A DNA stretch of 34,601 nt. Origin: a virus. This document shows positions 32,101 to 34,601 of the stretch, one piece after another. Location of the stretch: the IMG/VR virus record IMGVR_UViG_3300020438_000127, positions 1 through 34,601 of that record; one strand, written 5' to 3'. Position numbers and translations under genes: made by a program. Every line of letters begins with the position of its first letter. Position 1 is the stretch's first letter. The notes beneath the pieces were generated by a model, which worked only from the letters and a program-made list of their open reading frames with translations, was not told where the DNA came from and searched no databases.

Positions 32101-32372
32101 CCACTAGTGTCTACAAGACCAGGGCGGTTATCAATGTAGTGAATACCAGGCATCAGCATAATGCTGAACTGGTCAAACCTATCATTACCAAATCCAGGTA
32201 GATACGAATATCTTGCAATCTCTAGAAAAGCACGCTGGATGCTCTTGAATGGCGTTACAGGTGAGTTACCTCTATTAGATAACGCATCTGTAGCGTTGAA
32301 ATCATCAGGAGAAACATAAAGATACTTACCAGTTTTGCTGCTGATAAGGTTATCCAGACGTGTTAAAGGCAT
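20178..32372 (-). CDS. Giant virion structural/tail fibre protein, 4064 aa
   Basis: One uninterrupted frame of 12.2 kb. The N-terminus (MPLTRLDNLISSKTGKYLYV, then FKSIQRAFLEIARYSYLPG) is a start I recall from large cyanophage structural proteins. Residues about 90-200 look like a beta-helix opening (PGIHYIDNRPG, YDLRRTVIRPLYVPD). About 650-1260 and 1664 carry helical repeats with the CRRDIG.IVDA signature. Residues 1265-1436 are two tandem 86-residue beta units. Cys-led helices recur at 1039-1864. The rest is beta-rich with fibre-like repeats (GRVGINT, TGDLTINGGDINVYG). Residues 4043-4058 are five Gly-X-Y triplets, followed by GWYLMDV. It has a late promoter upstream and collar fibres downstream. 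It probably forms a long host-contact fibre or baseplate-linked structure. Confidence 0.88.
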   Translation of the reverse strand: MPLTRLDNLISSKTGKYLYVSPDDFNATDALSNRGNSPVTPFKSIQRAFLEIARYSYLPGFGNDRFDQFSIMLMPGIHYIDNRPGLVDTSGISAFGFDQANNEWTDNSILDISNPDNVLYKFNNTEGGAIIPRGSSLVGYDLRRTVIRPLYVPDPASVTVPRSAIFNVTGGCYFWQFTLKDGQTTAESPLYNTVEGTGEVYYDPNDFTRKTAPNYSHHKLTVFEYADTEELSLYYRKIAKGFSEYQPTIDDPGEFDFRIQENRIVGPLSDSRVIESLTLNDATTIPSIAASTSEIEVTTKVDHGYFAGQFVAISNTNIDSVLEGIFPIIDIDQNDPRKFTYEVAEVVSAIGTGIASGQTVSVDTTPALGQNAQTLAEVDSVESASPYVFNVSIRSTWGICGIWANGLKATGFKSMVIAQYTGVSLQKDDRAFIRYDEYSNTWNQASLTDAFATVPYHAKGDSYWKDDWRTFHVKASEDAFIQNVSIFAVGFADHFLMESGGDMSITNSNSNFGNTSLHAIGFKGFAFNQDKGGFITDIIPPEAVDSGTANITKTQYYTIDISGTTQDTSNYTKLFLGSEEITSPLNRPAVSIGGYRLGSKSGEKLYVRLDPAVAGGTEEFNATLEPTGFVKYIAAPQILNPSGFAINSIYADAANLIESNRKMIQEEVFGYIIEKYPRLQDISYVNPGRDPNANRYFDARNLIIANRQNIINETLNSLSVFSPGGTPVSVDDIGTIVDAVAEDLRDGGNYNTVAAVQGFFADDTTLTGQLVGEEENLLWAFRRARDLCKQAVANLLSVKANLYDPVSFADSPYNFYSNLPCGSITSGKTGSQAENDGDTTNGVTIDLAQKIDPAARYRDTYNLITENRDYILDNALAEIAVYDGAPFFSFPGDPAETATNRFKTAYRLIRRNKADAQDYAIGQVSTLYPSFVFPGGSAKCRRDIGYFIDAVAMDIFLGGNLWSRTFIGKYFSGSQQWITGGLQGEELQSIAAFNAARDYLQDAVSNQLSSGYQDLTVSTGESIYGNGNGDVVNTDTTACADVQNSIASLTSIITQCISDGSSASILNVQNANYVTPTERDLLTGASKCRRDIGHIVDAIRQDLWFGGNAYSIAMARTYFDRLGAPISDGLAGEESPSITAFKRAADAINLAINNQLYYKDSTITLDQVGDPPIVSDMNADAYDLVLANKKFIAKQAYETMKESYPSYTPQATNTEQDCLDDVYNVLEEVMYDVKFGGNAKTYDSAEIYVTNIMPYFGLSKQRKNFTPTSVSYNPATGLSVFTIPGHDMTQGGYIRVDTGSVIFTCTMDGNQTQHASPSADDPYAGQWMLITAADASTVTVNVGASSANQSFNPSNAVYNSTTGDMEITIGNHSLSVTEGVILSDNSFTFTCDQDNNVTQHTYPRPGSDPYAGKSIPITAVTATTITVNVGNAGSAVGVPHTFVSALAGAVQHNPQSAHTFVSATNNCVSYGVAAATFLDPERDEAAAVFTAAKNLIADVLRNISITPKSANLETQVIDNNIVTDWDTPACVDAINATTTNLDTIIQAIGTDAGVGSISGITRTAPAQPSTSSVLPQPGGYVAGNCSDVVSTVNTLVEIICDTTAAGNLDSLPPLDQGEWDCANVRGSIETLFDIADDAFSGTSLATLPVVTRGGFTTDAEQSKCYRDVSYIVDAVVNDLRLGGNINSVQAGEAYYVGNNLTYIDGEKTETLDAWNYVGQVATAAMRNFDVWIDGCSTTAGSAIVDVNDTRGILIGMRVVEYNSNSIVNGLLTPGSNPVLNTIQDNVYVKRIVSSTEIELGVQNSRFDFGNTIIAQQTNTNGLGLYFTFEKGQWADTLPKTVIVGPAGSVPAPDVLVDTTPGLECSGTADAITTLIGNITTVINSGVGSVDREEQTASVSLFASRATVFTINTSGVGASNPHDFETGTPVRLVPRPRFDVASGKYVDVDKRLVRLPNGFETNKTYYVIAPGRRTQPEDYSTTTFFNGSDQTKLMLATSKENAAAGIYIYASESESIDANVEIDVYQFILDEKYDLHTYKAKLTNTVNAGIETEVSHIFDVPFSSVTPHEVFIRAFDGEVLPDVSTTYANDSDVAVTDVSDANFGKINPNKSFFARYQNDRVFTIHKTHADAINNVFPITFTAGQSAGFRIFANKRRSPVKYDPGFSNGLITTGKWFVNCKDEGSSSVSQSIRDENIFWRIKQQDLSDRPRSTDMWFTRLEDEREANDRTYKLRYVIPKYLENARDPINGFVIKTRTDDTRKLVPQKLLLKPVAGTVYGARFSNPVQPNEFIGFTDTDFSTAGLNTENSYDPYKKDQTGQGIEYRAFAKFSSGIQATIQSGRYVQDQLDPTINYLELTVYDHSVDTLNFPGLRNESFTTVQINAPQGGSFVVNKTASIIANQIEWTGNSSGLANIHAYYTIGGLHYLILKNIRGGKLEYSEYTNTRFTQGSVFADMLNDQDYGKSLPLKTLIAKKYPEYYYKQNGANVYTITPGDRIQDDAGIEYYVESVEDAGIIEDTFYVFSYETLQRRIAGQQDGIYYLSCLRGNISPFPTGAGVAENFKKFNFSQPVSGLYPLNYKNDPLWFQKAGTSTEELNLASQLLDPPATISAADNYVHGLVTTNDFKNSVTKELVQDFVLQPAFIQNTYSTGNNQLQAQTGNATSGSEDRRIAIVGDSTVVSDQRYYVELRRPSIARAGNHTFEYLGFGPGNYSTGLPARQEIVLSPTEDFYAQSKKEDAGIVFYTGLNSNGDLYIGNRKINAITGEETFLERAVLADSEDEDEDVGNLVTSFDTPVTFNQNITVVGGDGSQQNVFQSPLIVSVQDNDLTEVRDSFTVRSNVSSIDPVTLDEQDETLDRTNFQPPNSGDVRISKNRVNAAVFGFNSRGMGQNYQIQTHITSGVPSNITPNNSALISSGGSRLLSPQFVDYSGVAAKPGDILLKGKQVGRTGSLGWVYANYFAQIPTNSIFSIEFDGTNVVKLTFKDTFGVDVTNAGIGITNESQIRFRDYPDSRFNSTWTVFSPNGDAFNSTNNYVHFQIYNNINIATVSWKGAGGITDVAPGVPVPAVDFSNSSWKEYGLVGAEVLRANTETIGDYKLGINTVARSSHDDCLDAFSSDQVLPRANLDIVGTTFISGKTINSYLSEVSVVKTETNTDNALLVGGDSANPSDNATFRVMTTNNGRVGINTAINDVVNPYKSLDKTFVVVGDARIHENLEVTGDLEVNDGDLTTTNNAFNFINQNANVLNWAGEGQILSLMNNSSVTQSINIGNSTGNQTLLVGEVVSNGTIKIHRNTSSSTVDIATVTNDVTSTCNITMGGAWATQSDTASSFKIGTFYTGLSGNLEIGTGYGAGTSSSRLFTQTRVANLFDGDQTNTINFATNATTLQMGSSGGTTTIRNTLNVLASAIVEGNIRLDGGLNAGIIEIGRGRFGTTRVGHQVGGVDNPNIDFYKYVTTGRVIDTAGVSAWGSNTFLVAGGQIAAIDNVVNNGEANRTPGNYAFLEGTSDGAGEGASFTVLVRFDKTIDISIDSPGEGYANDETITITDAQLGGGGGGDLTFQVNGTNSTGNNYYLPISTPSIVDFQVGQLLLLDRGSAFSPDSVGSGANILTGLRTQAESEIVRITGIANVANPADPNGYRLIVNRGQEGTGTYTNHPDGCIIAILDKQANASYITGSDLNADGQLDEPISGIGNGSGNVRIGIAEFGGTLTTADFLRLSQNEFVSVVDLISTSPQSLIINDGGDPASDTFRVESTTGDTYILGDIAAGIGFNKFTVNSVTGNTFVEGTLTTENTLTINGSTIENQQFFTITNGGATGTPIRTTLEVDTATGDLTINGGDINVYGTDGTTPRLTFDNSSGDFVTYGSFSALGTGVSTFGGSLDIDGGINLEFQEGVGRTAIDSKFEITNTDGNSIFQVSDNGALRVAQIDNYITSSGGRKWEYIGDTAATLDANVNYFVNCSGNTLLRLPPNPQMGDMVRIIDISGSLTYNQTMVVRAPDNTKVQKEVTNTGQALLSGVQPSESANYNGGELIVQTPNAAFGLVYAGQTGIAGAAGAAGLAGWYLMDV
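26700..29258 (-). repeat. Cys-led helical repeats inside the giant protein (second family)
   Basis: Five segments begin with Cys and a helix of similar pattern: CADVQNSIASL (Cys1039), CVDAINATTTNL (1530), CSDVVSTVNTL (1585), CANVRGSIETL (1621), CSGTADAITTL (1864). Each is followed by I or D-rich residues and a Gly/Ser turn. Similarity is low, so shared origin is probable but not proven. Confidence 0.55.
28065..28580 (-). repeat. Tandem pair of 86-residue beta units in the giant protein
   Basis: Residues 1265-1350 and 1351-1436 align end to end: FTPTSVSYNPATG with FNPSNAVYNSTTG, VIFTCTMDGNQTQH with FTFTCDQDNNVTQH, DDPYAGQWMLITA with SDPYAGKSIPITA, and TVTVNVG with TITVNVG. This is an intragenic duplication of one beta domain. 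Confidence 0.85.
28650..30430 (-). repeat. Three-helix repeat units in the giant protein (first family)
   Basis: A unit of roughly 100-200 residues recurs. Helix one: LIESNRKMI, LIIANRQNI, LITENRDYI, LIRRNKADA, LVLANKKFI. Helix two: D(I/V)..IVDAV..DL..GGN at 729, 940, 1088 and 1218, with a fifth copy at 1664 (near 27383). Helix three: GEE..S..AF..A...L..A..NQL. Four of the five second helices start with Cys (940, 1088, 1218, 1664). Confidence 0.8.
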
Positions 32373-32412
32373 GATTAATCTGACCCTGCGGTATATCTTT
32401 TATCCTAGGATT

Positions 32413-32420
32413 TATTTATA
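32413..32420 (-). promoter_or_regulatory. T4-type late promoter, TATAAATA
   Basis: An exact match to the T4 late promoter core on the minus strand, 40 nt before the ATG of the giant structural gene. It fits expression of the whole virion block 32372-14726 as one long late transcript. No -35 is expected for this class. Confidence 0.8.
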
Positions 32421-32520
32421 CACGGGGTCTATACCTATCTCTGAGAATAAGCATTAATGCTATTTCTTTAAGACACATGTAAATGTATCCAAATTGTTCT
32501 CTATAAGTTGTTCTATACAT
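32416..32520 (-). CDS. Possible 34-residue peptide between tRNA-Asn and the giant gene
   Basis: ATG at 32520 has a very strong ribosome site (GGGGAG) 2 nt upstream that is formed by the 3' end of tRNA-Asn. It encodes MYRTTYREQFGYIYMCLKEI and a short amphipathic end, stopping inside the late promoter. The spacing is too tight for efficient initiation and no family is known, so this may be chance. Confidence 0.25.
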   Translation of the reverse strand: MYRTTYREQFGYIYMCLKEIALMLILRDRYRPRV

Positions 32521-32522
32521 AA

Positions 32523-32594
32523 CTCCCCTTCCTGGGATCGAACCAGGGACAAATTGATTAACAGTCAACCGCTCTACCGCTGAGCTAAAGAGGA
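32523..32594 (-). tRNA. tRNA-Asn (GTT)
   Basis: A complete cloverleaf of 72 nt: acceptor TCCTCTT with AAGGGGA (one G-T pair), D arm GCTC/GAGC, anticodon loop CTGTTAA, T arm CCTGG-TTCGATC-CCAGG, discriminator G as usual for Asn. No CCA is encoded. Confidence 0.95.
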
Positions 32595-32599
32595 ATGAG

Positions 32600-32672
32600 A
32601 GCCAAACACAGGACTTGAACCTGCGACCTGAGCTTTACAAAAGCCCTGCTCTACCAGCTGAGCTAGTTTGGC
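32600..32672 (-). tRNA. tRNA-Thr (TGT)
   Basis: A complete cloverleaf of 73 nt: acceptor GCCAAAC/GTTTGGC, D arm GCTC-AGCTGGTA-GAGC, anticodon loop TTTGTAA, T arm with TTCAAGT. CCA is not encoded. Its first 10 bases overlap the 3' end of cpeT and supply that gene's stop codon. It reads ACA (and ACG by wobble), codons more frequent in AT-rich phage genes than in many hosts. Confidence 0.95.
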
Positions 32673-33187
32673 ATCCTAGTAAAATTGAATGGACCGTAAT
32701 CAGATCCCCATACTTTTTGATGAGTTTCTGAATGAAGACCACGGTCCATTACTTGGTAATTTGTTTCAGTAAGAAGAACTTCGTTATTAACATAAGTTCT
32801 AACTCCTCCACGCATTACATAACACTCACAAGTATCATTCTTACCGGTGAATGTCTTTGTTGCTGTCTCTTTGATAATATTATCACATCCCTCTCGGTAT
32901 GTCAAGAGGTCATCAGTAAGCTTATCAAGGTTCATACATCCAACAAAATCTGATGGTGTTCTGATCTCATAGTTCTTGAGTCTAAGGTAATCACCTTCAT
33001 CAACTACATCAATTACAAATTGTCTATAAGGGCGATTTAATTGATAGTTGTATGCTTGCTCTCCATAGAATCTAGTCTCCCCAATTTTACGATGACTAAC
33101 ACGAATGTGAGCATAACGAGTAGGATGACTTTGTGCTTGACGTTTGTTAGCAAAAGTTCCCTCAAATAATTCAAGAAACGTGTTCAT
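32663..33187 (-). CDS. cpeT: CpeT-like T-type phycobiliprotein lyase
   Basis: The 174-residue protein follows the CpeT/CpcT family (PF06206) almost end to end: FLELFEGTFANKRQAQSHPT at the start, YGEQAYNYQLNRPYRQFV, the YREGCDNIIKE segment, GKNDTCECYVMRGG, and the closing DRGL, then VWGSDYGPFNFTR. Cellular CpeT enzymes attach bilins to Cys of phycobiliprotein subunits. Phage copies are known auxiliary genes thought to bind host pigments or redirect them during infection. Length is slightly below typical host forms. The last residues and the TAG stop are encoded by the 5' end of tRNA-Thr. ATG at 33187 overlaps the previous gene by 17 nt. It indicates a phycobilisome- or phycoerythrin-containing host. 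Confidence 0.9.
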   Translation of the reverse strand: MNTFLELFEGTFANKRQAQSHPTRYAHIRVSHRKIGETRFYGEQAYNYQLNRPYRQFVIDVVDEGDYLRLKNYEIRTPSDFVGCMNLDKLTDDLLTYREGCDNIIKETATKTFTGKNDTCECYVMRGGVRTYVNNEVLLTETNYQVMDRGLHSETHQKVWGSDYGPFNFTRMPN

Positions 33188-33452
33188 CGGGCATCACTTC
33201 AGGATTAATAAGATCTAATTCAAATAATACAGGGTGGCATTCTTCAGCAATCAAGTAATCAGAGTACTTAAAAATTTCTTCTAGTGTATAGTCTTGATTC
33301 ATTGCTGCTTCTGCCAGTATCCATTTGTTATCTTTTTCCTCTTTTTCAAGAACGTCGAATGCAAATGGCATACTCTCGATATAATACATCAGGACTGGTT
33401 CACTATCAACAAACACATGTTTGCGTGTGATTGTATACCTGAACTGTGCCAT
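33171..33452 (-). CDS. Conserved hypothetical protein, 93 aa
   Basis: The frame is open back into tRNA-Leu (33569), but ATG at 33452 is chosen: it has AGGAAA upstream and gives MAQFRYTITRKHVFVDSEPV. The product is a small alpha/beta protein (PVLMYYIESMPFAFDVLEKE, then FKYSDYLIAEECHPVLF). I recall similar genes near cpeT or tRNAs in cyanophages; function unknown. It overlaps the start of cpeT by 17 nt and probably shares its transcript. Confidence 0.78.
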   Translation of the reverse strand: MAQFRYTITRKHVFVDSEPVLMYYIESMPFAFDVLEKEEKDNKWILAEAAMNQDYTLEEIFKYSDYLIAEECHPVLFELDLINPEVMPDEHVS

Positions 33453-33490
33453 AATGTTATGGTTTCCTGTTAATGTTATATTTAACAGAA

Positions 33491-33575
33491 TGCGAGTAGG
33501 GAGACTTGAACTCCCACGAGCATAATGCTCAACAGATTTTAAGTCTGGTGCGTCTACCGATTCCGCCATACTCGC
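33491..33575 (-). tRNA. tRNA-Leu (TAA)
   Basis: 85 nt with the long variable arm of a class II tRNA. Acceptor GCGAGTA/TACTCGC with discriminator A, anticodon stem CAGA/TCTG and loop CTTAAAA (anticodon TAA), variable arm GAGCATTATGCTC, T arm GGGAG-TTCAAGT-CTCCC. It reads UUA, a codon rare in GC-rich hosts but used in AT-rich phage genes. Confidence 0.95.
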
Positions 33576-33578
33576 AAA

Positions 33579-33651
33579 TGCTTCCTGAGAGGATCGAACT
33601 CTCCTTAGGCAAATTATGAGTTTGCTGCATTCACCAGATTGCTAAGGAAGC
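33579..33651 (-). tRNA. tRNA with CAT anticodon (Met elongator, or Ile2 if lysidinylated)
   Basis: 73 nt: acceptor GCTTCCT/AGGAAGC with discriminator A, anticodon stem GCAAA/TTTGC with loop CTCATAA, T arm GAGAG-TTCGATC-CTCTC. The paired G1-C72 end rules out an initiator tRNA. Sequence alone does not settle Met versus Ile(AUA). It lies 3 nt upstream of tRNA-Leu, so the two are probably processed from one transcript. Confidence 0.88.
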
Positions 33652-33660
33652 ACTCCGTAT

Positions 33661-33669
33661 ATTATAACA
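33661..33669 (-). promoter_or_regulatory. Extended -10 promoter (TGTTATAAT) before the tRNA genes
   Basis: The minus strand carries TATAAT at 33666-33661 preceded by TGT, an extended -10 form (TGnTATAAT). No TTGACA is found at -35 spacing. The CAT tRNA begins about 9 nt after the box, so the transcript would start almost at its 5' end. Confidence 0.5.
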
Positions 33670-33673
33670 CGGA

Positions 33674-33811
33674 TTAGGCAGGACGGGTAGGGGGTGCTGA
33701 CAGATTGGTAAATGACTGTCGTTTAATGAATTCCCTTAGTTCAGGAGTCTCTTCCCACTCCCAAGTCTCTTCGTGTCCGTGTCTATCGATCTTCTTAACT
33801 GTCTTTTTCAT
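33674..33811 (-). CDS. Small hypothetical protein, 45 aa
   Basis: ATG at 33811 has a very good ribosome site (AGAGGAG) about 7 nt upstream and overlaps the end of the preceding gene by 17 nt. The product is basic at the start (MKKTVKKIDRHGHEETWEWE) and Pro-rich at the end. It ends 5 nt before the extended -10 box of the tRNA genes. The strong ribosome site makes it likely real; role unknown. Confidence 0.7.
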   Translation of the reverse strand: MKKTVKKIDRHGHEETWEWEETPELREFIKRQSFTNLSAPPTRPA

Positions 33812-33995
33812 TGGAAAACTCCTCTAATTTATCCATAATACCATCAAATGATCCGATACTGTCAATCTCTGAGATAAGATTGGCAATCTGTGTACATACA
33901 ATTGGTCGTTCTTGTCTAGCAGCATATGATAATGCGTTGCGAAGACTACTAGTAGCCTCTGAAAGACTCTCCTCCACTTGTTTACCTAAAGCCAT
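33795..33995 (-). CDS. Small hypothetical helical protein, 66 aa
   Basis: ATG at 33995 has the ribosome site AGAGGAG and lies 26 nt after a near-perfect sigma70 promoter. The sequence is helical (VEESLSEATSSLRNALSYAA, then IVCTQIANLISEIDSI), with a polar acidic end. I recall similar small proteins in cyanophages but no known function. Strong promoter plus strong ribosome site imply high early expression. Confidence 0.8.
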   Translation of the reverse strand: MALGKQVEESLSEATSSLRNALSYAARQERPIVCTQIANLISEIDSIGSFDGIMDKLEEFSNEKDS

Positions 33996-34021
33996 TGCTC
34001 CTCTTTATCCTCAACATAGTT

Positions 34022-34050
34022 ATTATACTGGGTTTCTTAAATGCTGTCAA
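34022..34050 (-). promoter_or_regulatory. Consensus sigma70 promoter TTGACA-N17-TATAAT
   Basis: TTGACA at 34050-34045 and TATAAT at 34027-34022 with a 17-nt spacer, a perfect match to the consensus. It starts one base after the glutaredoxin-like stop codon. It should be read by host RNA polymerase early in infection and drives the 66- and 45-residue genes and perhaps the tRNAs. Confidence 0.9.
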
Positions 34051-34051
34051 G

Positions 34052-34288
34052 CTATACAAGCATCCCAGCATCCTTCATATAGTGTAGTGTGTCATGCATA
34101 TTGCCAAGATGCTTAGCACCAATAGCGACCTGAGGATAGGTTGCTTCAGATCCAAACTCTGCTTCAAATGCTCTTTGAGTAAAGTGTTCGTTGAGATTAT
34201 ACTCATGAAACTCTCCACCCATTGACTTAAGTAGTGCTGCGATACGCTCACACTCTTGACTACCGTTTGAATAGATTACTGCTTGCAT
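34052..34288 (-). CDS. Glutaredoxin-like protein lacking the nucleophilic Cys
   Basis: A 78-residue thioredoxin-fold protein. The first strand and active-site turn read MQAVIYSNGSQECERIAALL, where most glutaredoxins have YTKPGCPYC; only the second Cys (Cys14-equivalent) remains and the first is Ser. The cis-proline motif TYPQVAIG and the HLGNMHDTLHYMKDAGM helix are intact, so the fold is kept. Small cyanophage glutaredoxins of this type are common from memory. Without the first Cys, ordinary disulfide exchange should be weak, so it may act as a binding or monothiol protein. ATG at 34288 overlaps the upstream gene by 13 nt. Confidence 0.78.
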   Translation of the reverse strand: MQAVIYSNGSQECERIAALLKSMGGEFHEYNLNEHFTQRAFEAEFGSEATYPQVAIGAKHLGNMHDTLHYMKDAGMLV

Positions 34289-34479
34289 GTGTCTTCTTTG
34301 TAAGTAATAGTGATTTGATGATATACTTCATCTCGATTGTCGCTATTGTAGACACGACAACGGTCCACTTTAGCATCTAATATATTTACAACATTACCTA
34401 GTTGATGCTCAACTATAAATTTTTTGAAACCCTCATCCATCCAAGATTTATTAGATCCTGGTGTGTTAAAATCATCCAT
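34276..34479 (-). CDS. Small hypothetical protein, 67 aa
   Basis: ATG at 34479 shares its last base with the upstream TAA (TAATG). The protein starts MDDFNTPGSNKSWMDEGFKK and continues as a small alpha/beta domain (VVNILDAKVDRCRVYN, YHQITITYKED). It overlaps the glutaredoxin-like start by 13 nt, implying coupled translation. Not recognised. Confidence 0.7.
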   Translation of the reverse strand: MDDFNTPGSNKSWMDEGFKKFIVEHQLGNVVNILDAKVDRCRVYNSDNRDEVYHQITITYKEDTCKQ

Positions 34480-34601
34480 TATTCAATACCTTTAGGAAAG
34501 TCTTCAATCTCAGTCAATTCGTAGTCCCAGTCTTCCATGACTGTATTGGCAAGGAATCTATCAGATAGCATTTCGAGTTCTTTCTCAGCATACTCTCTGG
34601 T
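34479..34601 (-). CDS. C-terminal end of an acidic protein (cut by window edge)
   Basis: The frame is open from the right edge (first codon ACC at 34601) to TAA at 34479-34481, giving 40 residues. They include REYAEKELEMLSDRF and end with the acidic tail TEIEDFPKGIE. An internal start is possible, but the open frame at the edge and overlap with the next ATG make it most likely the end of a longer gene. Function unknown. Confidence 0.6.
   Translation of the reverse strand, partial: TREYAEKELEMLSDRFLANTVMEDWDYELTEIEDFPKGIE

Noticed and set aside
20178-32372. Numerous plus- and minus-strand frames of 60-130 codons inside the giant gene
   Set aside because: All lie within an intact 4064-codon frame and have Leu/Ser-rich shadow sequences without promoters or ribosome sites.
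32449-32460. Perfect palindrome AGCATTAATGCT as terminator or operator
   Set aside because: No T-run follows, and a single 12-bp palindrome in an AT-rich gap can arise by chance.
33453-33569. Longer start for the 93-residue gene, inside tRNA-Leu
   Set aside because: The added 39 residues are a translation of the tRNA-Leu gene; ATG at 33452 has its own ribosome site.
32523-33651. tRNA genes as a prophage attachment site
   Set aside because: No integrase, no direct repeats of tRNA ends, and the gene content is that of a lytic T4-like phage.
1-34601. CRISPR array or insertion sequence
   Set aside because: No regularly spaced short repeats and no transposase-like frame were seen; the repeats found are protein-domain duplications.

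Overview
The window looks like part of the genome of a T4-like marine cyanomyovirus, a phage of Synechococcus or Prochlorococcus. Reasons: a CpeT-type phycobiliprotein lyase gene, several 2OG-Fe(II) oxygenases, a late promoter matching T4 TATAAATA, tRNA genes, many very small overlapping genes, and a 12.2 kb virion gene beside tail-collar fibre genes. Every gene I accept is on the minus strand, so the region is read from high to low coordinates. There is no gene-free stretch above 300 bases. The longest clear non-coding gaps are about 32373-32522 and the tRNA zone 33453-33673.

Layout in reading order. 34601-33674: small genes, including a glutaredoxin-like protein and a cluster behind a near-perfect sigma70 promoter. 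33651-32523: four tRNAs (Met/Ile-CAT, Leu-TAA, Thr-TGT, Asn-GTT) around a small conserved gene and cpeT. 32420-11699: a virion module with a late promoter, a 4064-residue structural protein, two collar-domain fibres, a pair of adhesin-like paralogues sharing a 262-residue C-terminus, and (behind a second late promoter) a 994-residue fibre with a collar domain. 11696-7886: an AT-rich run with three 2OG oxygenases, a tail-assembly-chaperone-like protein and two unknown proteins, mostly joined by ATGA start/stop overlaps. 7875-6338: small hypotheticals and a fourth 2OG oxygenase, closed by a terminator.

6329-3533 is the most unusual part. Behind its own promoter lie a PD-(D/E)xK restriction-endonuclease-like gene, a ParB/sulfiredoxin-fold-like gene and a beta-class DNA methyltransferase. 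This reads as a phage-borne restriction-modification-like cassette with an extra ParB-like component. 3536-1 holds small hypotheticals, a tiny membrane protein, and at the edge a secreted protein cut by the window boundary. Several are driven by promoters of one design, with a TATA(C/T)T box 22-26 nt before the ATG.

Working together: the late genes would build host-recognition fibres. The oxygenases and chaperone next to them plausibly help fold or modify those fibres (inference). CpeT and the glutaredoxin-like protein would act on host pigment or redox state. The restriction-like cassette could act on host or competitor DNA while the methylase protects the phage's own genome (inference). All protein assignments come from reading motifs by eye; no database search was run.
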